This document shows, in pieces, positions 50,272-59,846 of a DNA stretch of 64,000 nucleotides. The notes beneath the pieces were generated by a model that saw nothing but the letters and a program-made list of their open reading frames with translations, had not been told where the DNA came from and did no database searches. The DNA comes from CAZRGV01 sp964599655 (GTDB lineage Bacteria; Planctomycetota; Planctomycetia; Isosphaerales; Isosphaeraceae): the NCBI GenBank assembly GCA_964599655.1, contig CAZRGV010000002.1:1-64000 (forward strand), given 5' to 3'. Within the stretch, counting starts at the first letter, position 1. Each line of letters begins with the position of its first letter. A program made the position numbers and the translations under genes.

Positions 50272-51585
50272 TTAAACCGCCTGGTCGACTTGTGGGCGAT
50301 CTGAGGCGTTAGTGGCGGACTCGGTCGAACCGTGACCGGCCCGATTCAAGGAGCCGTCGAGAATCTGGGCGAGCCGCGAAGCAATCCGCTTTCTGGAGAA
50401 CGCCAACCGACCTTGTTCGGAACCGAAATCGGACCCAGTCCAAGATGGTTCCGACTGGAGTTCTTCGATCAGATCTGCCAGGGCCTCCTTAATTGCGAAG
50501 GGATCACTCGGTGACGCGATCCGGTAGGGTGCGCCGCATTCTCGGAGGACCCAGGCGGTGTCACTCTCGGCTTCCGCCAGGGCCAGGATGGGTCGACCGG
50601 CGCCAATATACTCGTAGAGTTTCGCCGGAACACCGAGTTTTTGGCCCGGGCAATTGAGCAAAAGTAAGATGTCCGACCTTACCATTTCCGACAGCGACTG
50701 TGCGTAAGGGATCTGGCCTCCGAGATGGACGATCGGTTCCAGCCCTCGCTGCCGGATTTCGGTGTTGAGGTCGTAATGGCGATGGTCGTCCGTGAGATTG
50801 CCGAAGAAGTCAACACGGATGTCGCGGCCATTCGTCGAGCGCTCGTCCCGCAGCATGCGAATCGCGTCCAGGAATGGTCGTGGGTCGCGACCGCCATAAA
50901 TCTGACCGGTGTGGATCACCCGCGGGTGTTGGGAATGAGCCAAGGGAGAGAGGGGAAGAGTTTCAAAACGCTCGGGGTCGTAGCCGTTCGTGAGGACGAC
51001 CATCTTCTCTCGAGCCTCGGGGTAGACTTGGCTCAGCGCCTTCAGGGTATTCGGTGTGTTGACGATGAGGACATCGGCCTCCCGAATGACAACATGTTCC
51101 TCTCGAGCCAGCCAGCGCGTGCGGATCGATCGCTCCTCCCCGGACTTTCGATGGGTGACCCAGTTGCTGGTGATCCAGGGGTCGCGGAAGTCGGCGATCC
51201 AGGGAAGTCGGTATCGTCGCTTCAACCAGAGCCCGAGCAAGTGTACCTCGTGGGGGGGGCCTGAGGTCAGGATCGCATCGGGTTGCTGACGCTTCATCGC
51301 CCGGAGGCATCCTCGCCAGGCACCCATGAGCCAGCCGCGAATGGGGGCGAGACTCCGCAGGATCCGGCCCTGAGGAAAGGGGACATGCTCGATCACGGTC
51401 TCCGTTGGAACGAGAGACATCAGCTCTGGGTCCACGGCTTCCCATGGCATTTTCGGAGGGGCGACAACGACAGTTCTCCAGCCAAAGTTTGGCAGGTGAC
51501 GAGCGAAGCCGAGCAACCGAAACGAGCCGCACGCCGCCGAAGGTGGGAAATGGTACGTAATGAGCATTAAGGTTTTTAACAACAT
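50272..51585 (-). CDS. GT4-like glycosyltransferase
   Basis: This 437-aa GT-B protein has LMLITYHFPPSAACGSFRLL, a middle region with WIADFRDPW and the donor end LGVPAKLYEYIGAGRPILAL. It belongs to the GT4-like group in which the Glu of KLYEY replaces the second Glu of E-x7-E. ATG 51585 has AAAGG six bases upstream; ATG 51591 directly abuts it. It is followed by a short AT-rich convergent spacer to the acyltransferase at 49557. It belongs to a run of three glycosyltransferase genes. Confidence 0.86.
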   Translation of the reverse strand: MLLKTLMLITYHFPPSAACGSFRLLGFARHLPNFGWRTVVVAPPKMPWEAVDPELMSLVPTETVIEHVPFPQGRILRSLAPIRGWLMGAWRGCLRAMKRQQPDAILTSGPPHEVHLLGLWLKRRYRLPWIADFRDPWITSNWVTHRKSGEERSIRTRWLAREEHVVIREADVLIVNTPNTLKALSQVYPEAREKMVVLTNGYDPERFETLPLSPLAHSQHPRVIHTGQIYGGRDPRPFLDAIRMLRDERSTNGRDIRVDFFGNLTDDHRHYDLNTEIRQRGLEPIVHLGGQIPYAQSLSEMVRSDILLLLNCPGQKLGVPAKLYEYIGAGRPILALAEAESDTAWVLRECGAPYRIASPSDPFAIKEALADLIEELQSEPSWTGSDFGSEQGRLAFSRKRIASRLAQILDGSLNRAGHGSTESATNASDRPQVDQAV

Positions 51586-51654
51586 GGGCATCCTTTATCG
51601 AAGTCAGGCCGTGTGCTACGTTTCTGCCTCAAGCTTCGGCCGACCAGGACTGTT

Positions 51655-52821
51655 TCACGACGATGTCGGCGCCGTCTCCCTGGGTGCCTCCTGTCGACGG
51701 TCTTCGTGCAGGGAATGGCCACGGAAGACATCGATCGCTGGCAAGATCGTACGTTGCCAGGAGAATTGGTCGGCTAACGCGCGAGCGGCGAGAGAGCGTT
51801 CCTCGGCCGGAATCTGAAGAAACGCACGGATCCCGTCGGCCAGGGCTTGGGGATCGCCGGGTTTGACGAGGAGGCCGGCTGTACGCGTGTTTCCAAGAAT
51901 TTCTCGAATGTAGGGGAGGTCTGAAGCAACGACGCCGCGCCCTAAAGTGAGAGCAGCCAGTAACATTCCGCTGGTCGTGATCTTGCGATAAGGCAGTAAG
52001 ATCGCGTCACAGGCTGCGACGAGGTCAGAAAACTCAGGATCCGAGAGTCGCTTCGGCAAGAGGGAAGCACCTGGTAGGGCGGAGATACAGTGCTGCAGCG
52101 CCGTGAGATCAAACGATGGATGGACACTCCCGGCGACGATGAGTTGAACGCTGCCACCGACCCGCGAGACCGCCTCGCATGCGATATCAATTCCCTTGTA
52201 GTCCCTGATTCCTCCAATGCACCCGACGACGGGGAGTTCGGATGAAAGTCCAAGCTGACGCAAGACATCGGAGCGCGGTCGGGGTGCCGGGTAAACCTCG
52301 TCGTAATTGCCGTGTCGAACCACCACGGCGCGAGCGCTAGTGCGTTGACGACTGAGAAAGGCATCCCTCGACCAATTACTATGGAAAATCAAATCATCCA
52401 CGTATTTCAACAAAATCGTGTACCCGATCCGGTCGATCAGCCCCATGCCTTCATGGGGTTCATGATTATGCACGGTCCAGATAACACGAATCCCAGCTCG
52501 TCGGGCAATCCGTAACGAATCGCGGAACCCAGCGAGTCGGCAAATTCGAAGAATCGTCTTCAGCGTGGACGGAAGCATTGGGAGGCGAAAGAACCAGGGC
52601 GCGCGGCTGCGAAGCCGCTGCATTCGAACGGTCCAGAATTCTTCAGGCCACTGTGCGTGGATCACATCAATAGGTGTGTGCTGACGTATCCAGGATCGGC
52701 TCGGAACGAAGCTTTCCGGAATCAGCTCGATTCCATACGGTTTGAGCGCGTCGTAGAACTGATCGACATACGGAATCCCACTGCCGCTGAGGGTATCACT
52801 GGTCACCCGGATTGGATTCAT
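51655..52821 (-). CDS. GT4-like glycosyltransferase
   Basis: The 388-aa GT-B protein shows IDVIHAQWPEEFW, IWTVHNHEPHEG, VGCIGGIRDYKGIDIACEAV and LLPYRKITTSGMLLAALTLG. The last block is a GT4 variant in which Ser/Gly replaces the usual Glu motif. The start is ATG 52821; another ATG lies six codons upstream. It is packed 44 bases after the GT2 gene and 69 bases before the next GT4 gene. The sugar is unknown. Confidence 0.84.
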   Translation of the reverse strand: MNPIRVTSDTLSGSGIPYVDQFYDALKPYGIELIPESFVPSRSWIRQHTPIDVIHAQWPEEFWTVRMQRLRSRAPWFFRLPMLPSTLKTILRICRLAGFRDSLRIARRAGIRVIWTVHNHEPHEGMGLIDRIGYTILLKYVDDLIFHSNWSRDAFLSRQRTSARAVVVRHGNYDEVYPAPRPRSDVLRQLGLSSELPVVGCIGGIRDYKGIDIACEAVSRVGGSVQLIVAGSVHPSFDLTALQHCISALPGASLLPKRLSDPEFSDLVAACDAILLPYRKITTSGMLLAALTLGRGVVASDLPYIREILGNTRTAGLLVKPGDPQALADGIRAFLQIPAEERSLAARALADQFSWQRTILPAIDVFRGHSLHEDRRQEAPRETAPTSS

Positions 52822-52865
52822 GACCGATGCCCGATTCAAAACAAGCCGCAGGATCCGATCACATG

Positions 52866-53894
52866 TCAGAAACGTTTCAATTTCTTGGCCGCTCGTAGCA
52901 AAATCGGCGGCGACAGATCACTAATTAACTGCTTAATATTTTTATATTTGTAATAATTAACAATTGGGTCTTTGACGTGTTGGGGCAGGGTGTCGAGCAA
53001 CAGAGTCCTGACTCTCTGAGCCACAGAAGGGGCCGTTTCCCAGGCATCCGCCAAGGTGTACGTCTCTTCCATCCAGTCCAGGCGTTGACCGACGGTGGCT
53101 TCCAGGAAAATTTGCGTTAACGGTGATTCCCAATTCTCGGGATGTTCCTTGATCAATTCGCAGATCGCCGTCGCCATGGTCGACCACTGGCGCGAGAGGG
53201 CACCGGGATCATCACGCCAGGTCTTCCGGTGTTCCTGGTCGTCGTGCGACAGATAAACGGAGGAAAGCCAGGGATCGATGGCGACCTTCCCCTCCACGGC
53301 GGCAAAGGACAGCAAGATTCGCTCGTTGAACAGAGCACACTCAGGAATAATGTGGCGAATCGCTCTTCTGACGACGTCGGTTCGAAACGCGATGGCCGGA
53401 GGATTGGCGACACTGAAGAACAACGACATGAGCGGAACCAGAATTCCATCCATCACACGAACTTCGCTTCGTAACCAATCCAAGGCAACAGGGGGACCGT
53501 ACAGCTTGGGAAAGTAAAACGTCGTGGTGGACGGAGTCATAACCGAGTAGGTCGCATAGACAACGATCTCTGGCGAGCGGGAGAAGGCGGCAACAGCCCG
53601 ACTCGCGAAATCGCGGTGCAAGAGATCGTCATCCTGAAGAAACGCAAAGTAATCTCCGCTCGCCGTCTCCACAAGTTTGACGAAGTTGGGCCAACTACCG
53701 ATATTGGTTGCGTTACGGTTGTAACGGACACGATCTCCAAAAGATGCGACAACATCTGTTGTCCCATCGGTCGAGGCATTATCCGAGACCAGGACCTCCA
53801 TGTCCTGCCATGACTGATCCAGGGCCGACGCCATGGCCTTGCGCAGCATCGCTGCTCGGTTGTAAGTGGGAATTCCGACGGTGAATCGGCTCAT
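52866..53894 (-). CDS. GT2 glycosyltransferase
   Basis: The 342-aa GT-A enzyme begins SRFTVGIPTYNRAAMLRKAM and has VSDNASTDGTTD and the metal-binding FLQDDDLLHR. It lacks membrane helices and should add a branch or terminal sugar in the cytoplasm. ATG 53894 is preferred over an in-frame start at 53915. The C-terminus is lysine-rich and AT-rich (YKYKNIKQLISDL), different from its surroundings. About 185 bases separate it from the CDP-sugar cassette. Confidence 0.87.
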   Translation of the reverse strand: MSRFTVGIPTYNRAAMLRKAMASALDQSWQDMEVLVSDNASTDGTTDVVASFGDRVRYNRNATNIGSWPNFVKLVETASGDYFAFLQDDDLLHRDFASRAVAAFSRSPEIVVYATYSVMTPSTTTFYFPKLYGPPVALDWLRSEVRVMDGILVPLMSLFFSVANPPAIAFRTDVVRRAIRHIIPECALFNERILLSFAAVEGKVAIDPWLSSVYLSHDDQEHRKTWRDDPGALSRQWSTMATAICELIKEHPENWESPLTQIFLEATVGQRLDWMEETYTLADAWETAPSVAQRVRTLLLDTLPQHVKDPIVNYYKYKNIKQLISDLSPPILLRAAKKLKRF

Positions 53895-54079
53895 GTCAAT
53901 TCCGTAGTCACCCAATGATCAAGAGTGGCATTAGCCAAGTCGAACCCAAACCAAGGTCCTGATTTACGAGGAAGCACGGATCCACTCGATGGACATGGAG
54001 CTGGTTTTCTACAGCTCTTATTGTGTCAATGCTGTTGGAATGAGCTGAAATGTCGTCAATGGATCCCGGAATTCGGATC

Positions 54080-54613
54080 CTATTCGAGTTCAAGGAGAGG
54101 GTAGCCCTGGTCTCGTTGCGAAATCACCGTGACTTCGAGAGGCCACTCGATGCCGATGGCGGGATCGTTCCAACGAATTCCCCGCGCACAGTCTGGGGAG
54201 TAGACCTCGGAGATTTCGTAGAAGACCTCGCTGTGATCTTCGAGTGTCTGAAATCCATGAGCGAAGTCTTGTGGTATGTAAAGAGCGCGGCGATTCTCCA
54301 CGGTCAGCTCGGTTGCGAACCATTGCCGGAATGTCGGAGATTGGGGGCGTAGGTCAACGATCACGTCGTATATCGATCCTCGGGTACAGCGAACCAGCTT
54401 GACCTCGACATGGGGGGCGACCTGGAAGTGCATCCCTCGCAGGGTACCTTTTCTCTTGTTATAGGAAATGCTGGATTGCACGAAGTCGCCGCAAAGATCT
54501 CGGACACGGAATTCCCGACAGCAGCGGGTCCTCGCGAAAAACCCCCGCTCGTCCTCGATTCGGTCGAGATCGATCAGGAAAGCGCCAGGAAGGGGTGTTT
54601 CTTGGAAGATCAT
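54080..54613 (-). CDS. rfbC: dTDP-4-dehydrorhamnose 3,5-epimerase-like protein (RmlC/RfbC family)
   Basis: The 177-aa cupin has the RmlC signatures GTLRGMHFQ (His62), YIPQDFAHGFQTLED (His119) and Tyr132, with a usual family length of about 180. It epimerises C3 and/or C5 of a 4-keto-6-deoxy NDP-hexose. Its position at the end of a CDP-glucose pathway (cytidylyltransferase, 4,6-dehydratase, C-methyltransferase) suggests that it acts on a CDP- rather than dTDP-linked, probably C-methylated sugar. It begins 12 bases after the methyltransferase gene. Confidence 0.88.
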   Translation of the reverse strand: MIFQETPLPGAFLIDLDRIEDERGFFARTRCCREFRVRDLCGDFVQSSISYNKRKGTLRGMHFQVAPHVEVKLVRCTRGSIYDVIVDLRPQSPTFRQWFATELTVENRRALYIPQDFAHGFQTLEDHSEVFYEISEVYSPDCARGIRWNDPAIGIEWPLEVTVISQRDQGYPLLELE

Positions 54614-54625
54614 GATCCAATCCCG

Positions 54626-55876
54626 TCAAACAATTGTTGCTTCAGGGATAGGTATGATGAACTTTCCACCTTTGCGGCGATACGCCGCTTGTTGTTCCAG
54701 GATTTCGTCCGCAAAATTCCAAGTCAAAAGCAGCACGTAATCCGGCATTGCCTCGGTCAACTGTTCGGGAGGCAGGATGGGCAAGTGAGTGCCAGGCGTG
54801 TAGCGGTTCTGTTTGTGGGGGCTGCGGTCCACCACAAACTCGATCGTCTCGCGACCGATCCCGAAGTAGTTCAGCAACGTACTGCCCTTGGCCGATGCTC
54901 CGTAAGCGGCCAGTCGTTTCCCCTTGCCTTTGAGTTCGCCGAGCAGTTTGAGGAGCGAGGATTTCAGTCCTTCCACCTTGTGACCGAATTGCTGGTAAAA
55001 CTCAACCCGATCAACGCCCCAATGCTGCTCCTCCGCAAGTAAATCAGAGACGGCGTCGCTCGGAGGAGCCACTCCCATGTGAGCGACGGTGATTTGGAGC
55101 GAGCCGCCGTGGATGGGCACGCGGTCCACATGAGTGATTTCGAGCCCGTGCCGGCGAAACAATCGGGCTAGCGAAGTGACTGTAAAGTAGAAAATATGCT
55201 CGTGATAGATTGTGTCAAACTCGATGTGATCGATCATGTCCTTGGCATACGGCGCCTCAATGACTGCACGGCCGTTGGGAGCCAGGACAGTGCGGATCCC
55301 TCGGACGAAACCATTCAGATCAGCGACGTGGGCCAGTACGTTGTTGGCGAGGAATACATCGGCCTGGATGCCTTCGCTGCGGAGCCGCTCGGCGAGCTCC
55401 GCGCCGAAAAACTCGTCGACAGTCGGTATCCCTTTCTCTCTGGCCACGCGCGCGATGTTCCTCGCGGGCTCGATCCCGAGGACGGGGACGCCCCGATTCA
55501 CGAAGTGCTGCAACAGGTAGCCATCATTGCTAGCAGCTTCGACGACTAAACTGTTTGAGTCGAGATCGTGTTCCGAGATCAGACGCTTCGCGATTCGCTC
55601 GCTGTGTCGGAGCATGGTGTCGGAAAAACTCGAAAAATAGACGTAGTCGCGGAAAAGATCTTCGGCCGAGACGGTCTCCGTGATCTGCAACAGCGAACAG
55701 CAAGGGCAAAAGGCCAGTTCCAGTGAATAGGTCGGCTCCAACTCGTCGAGCTGGTTCGCGTTGAGGAGTCGATTGGCCAGTGGTGTTCGCCCGAGGTCCA
55801 GTACGGGTACCAGCTGGCTTGTACCACGTTCCTCGGCGAAGGCACCACAACTTCGGCAAACCGAGACACGGCTCAT
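54626..55876 (-). CDS. Sugar C-methyltransferase (SAM-dependent, NovU/TylC3-like)
   Basis: The 416-aa protein has an N-terminal zinc-binding segment with paired Cys (VCRSCGAF, FCPCCSLLQI), a class I SAM methyltransferase core (LVVEAASNDGYLLQHF, VFLANNVLAHVADL) and the C-terminal domain with AAYGASAKGSTLLNYFG. This three-part layout is that of the C-methyltransferases that act on NDP-4-keto-6-deoxyhexoses, usually at C3. It overlaps the dehydratase gene by ATGA. It should make a branched-chain deoxysugar. Confidence 0.9.
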   Translation of the reverse strand: MSRVSVCRSCGAFAEERGTSQLVPVLDLGRTPLANRLLNANQLDELEPTYSLELAFCPCCSLLQITETVSAEDLFRDYVYFSSFSDTMLRHSERIAKRLISEHDLDSNSLVVEAASNDGYLLQHFVNRGVPVLGIEPARNIARVAREKGIPTVDEFFGAELAERLRSEGIQADVFLANNVLAHVADLNGFVRGIRTVLAPNGRAVIEAPYAKDMIDHIEFDTIYHEHIFYFTVTSLARLFRRHGLEITHVDRVPIHGGSLQITVAHMGVAPPSDAVSDLLAEEQHWGVDRVEFYQQFGHKVEGLKSSLLKLLGELKGKGKRLAAYGASAKGSTLLNYFGIGRETIEFVVDRSPHKQNRYTPGTHLPILPPEQLTEAMPDYVLLLTWNFADEILEQQAAYRRKGGKFIIPIPEATIV

Positions 55877-56868
55877 GCCTTGGTCTCCAGAAACGCACGA
55901 TACCAGTCCACGGTCTTGCGAAGGCCTTGATCCAACCTATGAGCGGCGGACCATCCAAGAACGGTTCGCGCCCGCTCGGCGTTGAGCATCTGTGCTTTGA
56001 TCTCTGCTTGTGCCCTGCCCAGAACGACCGGGGGAAGATCGTGGATATCCATCACAGTGTTGATTGTGTCAACGATTTGATTGACTGTGATGGGAACCTC
56101 GGTGCTGAAGTTGAACGCCTCGCCAGCCACGTCGGGTTGATGGATCCGCTCGGCCAGGGCGAGGTACGCTGACACGGCATCCTCGACATAGACATAATCG
56201 CGAACCATGGTGCCGTCACTTCGGAGGACGGGTCGTTCGGCTCGTAAAAGCGAGCGAATTGTTCCTGGGACGATTCGACTCCAGTTTAGGTCTCCACCAC
56301 CGTAGATGTTACCACAACGCGCGATCGTCACTGGCAGGCGATAGGAATGGTGGTAGGCGGTCGCGAGCAGGTCGGTGCAACTCTTTGAGACATCGTACGG
56401 ATGGCGGCCAATCAGGGCGTGGCGCTCTGTGTAGGGTAGGTCGTCGTGGTCGCCATACGCCTTGTCACTCGAGGCGATCACCACACATTGAACCAGATTG
56501 GCGTGAATCCGGCAGGCCTCGAGAAGATGGTACGTTCCTCGGATGTTGGCCTCGAACGTTGGCAAAGGGTTACGCAGAGCCGCTCCAACGATCGCTTGCG
56601 CCGCGAGGTGGAAGACCGTGTCGACTTCATGCTCGTTGATGGCGCGCTCGATCGCGGAGAAATCCTCGAGCCGTCCGTTCACGACTGTCACGCGGCGGAT
56701 GGCCCCGCTGCGGACGAGTTCGCTCTGATGGTCGAGATCGCGAATCAAGGCGACCACGTGGGCGCCACGTTGCAGAAGCGCCTGGACCAGCCAAGAGCCT
56801 ACGAACCCGGTCGCTCCGGTGACAAGCGCCCGACGTGTCGACCAGTCCGTGGGGAGTGTCTGCGTCAT
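55873..56868 (-). CDS. CDP-glucose 4,6-dehydratase-like SDR
   Basis: The 331-aa extended SDR has GATGFVG (18-24) and Tyr158-x3-Lys162 (HPYDVSK), and carries SSDKAYGDHDDLPYTE and RCGNIYGGGDLNWSRIVPGT, which are typical of CDP-glucose 4,6-dehydratases. It makes CDP-4-keto-6-deoxyglucose. ATG 56868 overlaps the stop of the cytidylyltransferase gene as ATGA, and replaces a TTG at 56874. The gene is also coupled by ATGA to the methyltransferase downstream, so these three genes form one tightly coupled unit. Confidence 0.9.
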   Translation of the reverse strand: MTQTLPTDWSTRRALVTGATGFVGSWLVQALLQRGAHVVALIRDLDHQSELVRSGAIRRVTVVNGRLEDFSAIERAINEHEVDTVFHLAAQAIVGAALRNPLPTFEANIRGTYHLLEACRIHANLVQCVVIASSDKAYGDHDDLPYTERHALIGRHPYDVSKSCTDLLATAYHHSYRLPVTIARCGNIYGGGDLNWSRIVPGTIRSLLRAERPVLRSDGTMVRDYVYVEDAVSAYLALAERIHQPDVAGEAFNFSTEVPITVNQIVDTINTVMDIHDLPPVVLGRAQAEIKAQMLNAERARTVLGWSAAHRLDQGLRKTVDWYRAFLETKA

Positions 56869-57635
56869 TCCCAAACCTTCCAGGGAGCCTGTCCACTAGT
56901 CCAGAGATGCTCAAGTAATCTGAGGTCACGGAGTGTGTCCATACACTGCCAGAACTCGTCGTGTCGATAGGCCATCAATTGCCCCTCGGCAGCCAATCGC
57001 TCCAGCGGTTCCTGCTCCCATGTGGTATCATCATTATGAATGTACTCAAGAACCTCAGGTTCCAGGACGAAGAATCCGCCATTAATCCAGCCTTCGCCCA
57101 CCTGTGGCTTTTCCGTGAATTCGACGACCCGATCGCCGTCGAAGATCAGGCCGCCAAAGCGAGCGGGAGGTCGGACAGCGGTCACCGTGGCCAGCTTACC
57201 GTGCTGACGATGAAACCGGAGCAGAGTATTCAGATCGACGTTACAAACGCCGTCGCCGTAGGTTGCCATGAACGTCTCATGCCCGAGAATCGAGCTTAGA
57301 CGCTTCAGTCGCCCTCCCGTTTTGGTGTGAATCCCGGTGTCGATGAGATGGACGGTCCAGTCATCGTAACAGCCGTTGCGCCGCATGATGTCGCCGGAGG
57401 CCAGATTTACGGCAAAGTTGCTGTTGATCTTCGGATAGTCGAGAAAATACCGCTTGATCACGTCTCCTTTGTAGCCGAGCGCCACGACGAACTCTCGAAA
57501 TCCATGGTGAGCATAGTGTTTCATGAGGTGCCAGAGGATTGGCCGACCACCGATCTCGACCATAGGCTTGGGTTTGCTCTCGGTTTCCTCAGTGAGTCGC
57601 GTTCCAAACCCGCCGGCAAGAATGACGACTTTCAT
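56865..57635 (-). CDS. rfbF: Glucose-1-phosphate cytidylyltransferase
   Basis: The 256-aa nucleotidyltransferase starts MKVVILAGGFGTRLTEET and keeps KPKPMVEIGGRPILWHLMK, TYGDGVCNVDL and INGGFFVLEPEVLEYI, the pattern of RfbF. It forms CDP-glucose from CTP and glucose 1-phosphate, the first committed step of CDP-deoxysugar synthesis. The length is the family norm. It lies 12 bases after the beta-helix acyltransferase gene and is coupled to the dehydratase. Confidence 0.94.
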   Translation of the reverse strand: MKVVILAGGFGTRLTEETESKPKPMVEIGGRPILWHLMKHYAHHGFREFVVALGYKGDVIKRYFLDYPKINSNFAVNLASGDIMRRNGCYDDWTVHLIDTGIHTKTGGRLKRLSSILGHETFMATYGDGVCNVDLNTLLRFHRQHGKLATVTAVRPPARFGGLIFDGDRVVEFTEKPQVGEGWINGGFFVLEPEVLEYIHNDDTTWEQEPLERLAAEGQLMAYRHDEFWQCMDTLRDLRLLEHLWTSGQAPWKVWE

Positions 57636-57647
57636 GATCGGTGGTTC

Positions 57648-58454
57648 TCAGGAAGTCTTGGATTGCACGACATTGGTGACAACCCTGCGCAAACCTCTGA
57701 GGCTGCTCAGGAACACAGGGGGTATGAGTTGACGAGTAATCGATTTAAATCGTGCAAGATAGCGGATTGGCTCTTTTTCGCTTTCTGCGATGTCATAAAT
57801 CGGGTCGACTTCGTAAAAGGTTTTGAGTTCGTCGGAAGGAATCCGGCCAACTGCGTCCAGAAAACACCTGGGATCGCCAAGAAGCAGGTGCCGGAACTCC
57901 CTGATCCGCGGTGGATTCCAGTCCCACCATCGAATTTTCAATAGACCCTCAATCACATCGTGTGCGAATCGCGGCTTGAGTAACTTCCAGGGATTTCCAA
58001 TGGCGATGGAGTAGGGCGGCACGTCCGACCCGACAACAGTTCCTGCACCGATCACTGCGCCGTGACCGATCGTCACTCCGGAGAGTATTAGGGCTCCGTA
58101 ACCAATCCAGACATCGGAACCGATCGTGACGGGGCCCTTGTACACGGCATCGCGGTAACGGATCTTCGTCGGATCGTCCCCAACGGCGTCTGGATCCTCG
58201 CCATCATACCAGTGGAATGGAAACGATGTCGTTGAGCGATAGTTATGTTCGCCTCCTGCAAGGATTTTTGATGCCTTGGCAATCGAGCAATAGTTTCCGA
58301 TCCTGACCCTGTCCTCCGCCGAGTAGAGAATGAATTCCGGGGCGCCGTAGGTTCCTCGGCCAATCGTTATGCGAGGGTCCGTGACCCGCCAACGCAATTC
58401 TCTCGAAGACCGGCCAGCGAGTCGGAATCCAGGAGGACAGTGAGGCTGGTTCAT
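57648..58454 (-). CDS. Left-handed beta-helix acetyltransferase, CatB/XAT-like
   Basis: The 268-aa product has hexapeptide repeats and the xenobiotic-acetyltransferase-type segment GNYCSIAKASKILAGGEHNY followed by STTSFPF (the His in GEHNY is the likely catalytic base), then IGSDVWIGYGALILSGVTIG and SDVPPYSIAIGNPWKLLK. It should acetylate a sugar hydroxyl or amine. The start is ATG 58454, since the open frame back to 58631 overlaps the ABC ATPase gene. It lies between the ABC exporter genes and the CDP-sugar cassette. Confidence 0.85.
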   Translation of the reverse strand: MNQPHCPPGFRLAGRSSRELRWRVTDPRITIGRGTYGAPEFILYSAEDRVRIGNYCSIAKASKILAGGEHNYRSTTSFPFHWYDGEDPDAVGDDPTKIRYRDAVYKGPVTIGSDVWIGYGALILSGVTIGHGAVIGAGTVVGSDVPPYSIAIGNPWKLLKPRFAHDVIEGLLKIRWWDWNPPRIREFRHLLLGDPRCFLDAVGRIPSDELKTFYEVDPIYDIAESEKEPIRYLARFKSITRQLIPPVFLSSLRGLRRVVTNVVQSKTS

Positions 58455-58488
58455 GGGAAGCAGACAATATCGATCAAGCCAAGACGCT

Positions 58489-59787
58489 TTAGCCGAGCGA
58501 CGCGGGATGATATTCCGTGCTCCATTCGAGAAGCGGACGAACGATTCCTGGGTAAGGGCCGGCATAATCGCCTCGGGACGAGTCGCCGTCGATGCTGTCG
58601 ACAACCTGGAACGCGATGGCATCGCGCTCATAAAAGTGAATCTTAACCGGGTCCATGGTGCTCACGGCGGCACCAACCACCAGTGTTCCTTCCGCCAGAA
58701 AGTTGCCGGGAATCCATGCCGTGCACGTGTAACGACCTACGGGGCGAGGTCGACGGCGCCACGAAGGGTCGCTTTCAGCAAGATGGAACACGCAAACTCC
58801 GTCCTCATTATAGAATGGAAAGTTCGGGACCAGGACATGCCCTGACTCAAGAACATCGAACGTGATCTCGACTCCCACTTTCTTGCGTATGTCCACGACT
58901 TCGGTCGTTTGGCCTTGCTCGTCACGCGCCCGAAAGGATCGTAAGCGAACGATCTCGTTCCCAGGAGATGTTTGGAGGTCAGACCATATCCGGGCGGCCG
59001 TTGTCCCGGTTTCCGAGCGGAGGTAGAGGCTCGTAATCTGGGCCGAGGGCCCATCGCCGATCACTCGCCCGCGATTCAGCAGGATCGCACGGGGGCAGAG
59101 CCTGGTGACCGCCATCATGTTATGGGAGACAAACAGGACCGTTCGACCCTCGTGTCCGACGTCCTGCATCTTGTTCAAACATTTCTTCTGGAAGGAGGCA
59201 TCACCGACGGCCAGTACCTCATCGATCAGGAGTACTTCCGGCTCGAGATGAGCCGCCACGGCAAACGCGAGACGCACATACATTCCACTCGAGTAGCGCT
59301 TGACGGGCGTGTCGAGAAATCGCTCGATCTCGGCGAAGGCGACGATCTCGTCGAATCGCTTCACAATGGCCTGGCGGCTCATTCCAAGAATGCTGCCATT
59401 GAGAAAAATATTCTCACGACCCGTCAGTTCGGGATGGAAGCCGGTGCCAACCTCCAGAAGACTACCGACCCGACCATACAGCTCGACGACGCCCGTCGTG
59501 GGCTTGGTGATTCGAGACAGGATCTTCAGAAGGGTGCTTTTCCCGGCTCCATTGCGCCCGATAATACCCACGACTTCGCCCGGTTGAATCTCAAACTCGA
59601 TATCCTCCAGAGCCCAAAACTCTTCGCGTTGTCCGGCGTGACCACCGTTGCGCCACCTGCGGATCGGAGCCATCGCGGCGTTCACGAGGCTTTCTCGCAA
59701 CGTACGATAGCCACCATGCTGTGCATTGTGTTGAATATAGAAACACTTGCCTAAACCTTTAGCACGAATTGCAGGAGTCATGGCCAT
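58489..59787 (-). CDS. ABC polysaccharide exporter ATPase (Wzt-like) with C-terminal substrate domain
   Basis: The 432-aa ATPase has Walker A GRNGAGKST (77-85), signature SSG in YSSGMYVRL (about 165-172), Walker B VLLIDE (185-190) and the switch His in FVSHNM. Residues from about 260 form an extra beta-rich domain like the Wzt C-terminal domain, which in known systems recognises the capped end of the finished polysaccharide. It pairs with the permease gene just upstream (59 bases). ATG 59787 or 59781 is the likely start. Confidence 0.92.
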   Translation of the reverse strand: MAMTPAIRAKGLGKCFYIQHNAQHGGYRTLRESLVNAAMAPIRRWRNGGHAGQREEFWALEDIEFEIQPGEVVGIIGRNGAGKSTLLKILSRITKPTTGVVELYGRVGSLLEVGTGFHPELTGRENIFLNGSILGMSRQAIVKRFDEIVAFAEIERFLDTPVKRYSSGMYVRLAFAVAAHLEPEVLLIDEVLAVGDASFQKKCLNKMQDVGHEGRTVLFVSHNMMAVTRLCPRAILLNRGRVIGDGPSAQITSLYLRSETGTTAARIWSDLQTSPGNEIVRLRSFRARDEQGQTTEVVDIRKKVGVEITFDVLESGHVLVPNFPFYNEDGVCVFHLAESDPSWRRRPRPVGRYTCTAWIPGNFLAEGTLVVGAAVSTMDPVKIHFYERDAIAFQVVDSIDGDSSRGDYAGPYPGIVRPLLEWSTEYHPASLG

Positions 59788-59846
59788 CCGATTGTTGCCC
59801 TTGAGAGGTCCACGGCAGCCGCAAACGGTGTGTCTGGGAAACGGCA

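Noticed and set aside
50250..50275. AT-rich GTTTTAAT/ATTAAAC hairpin between convergent genes
   Set aside because: Only 6-7 weak pairs with a bulge; too unstable to call a terminator.
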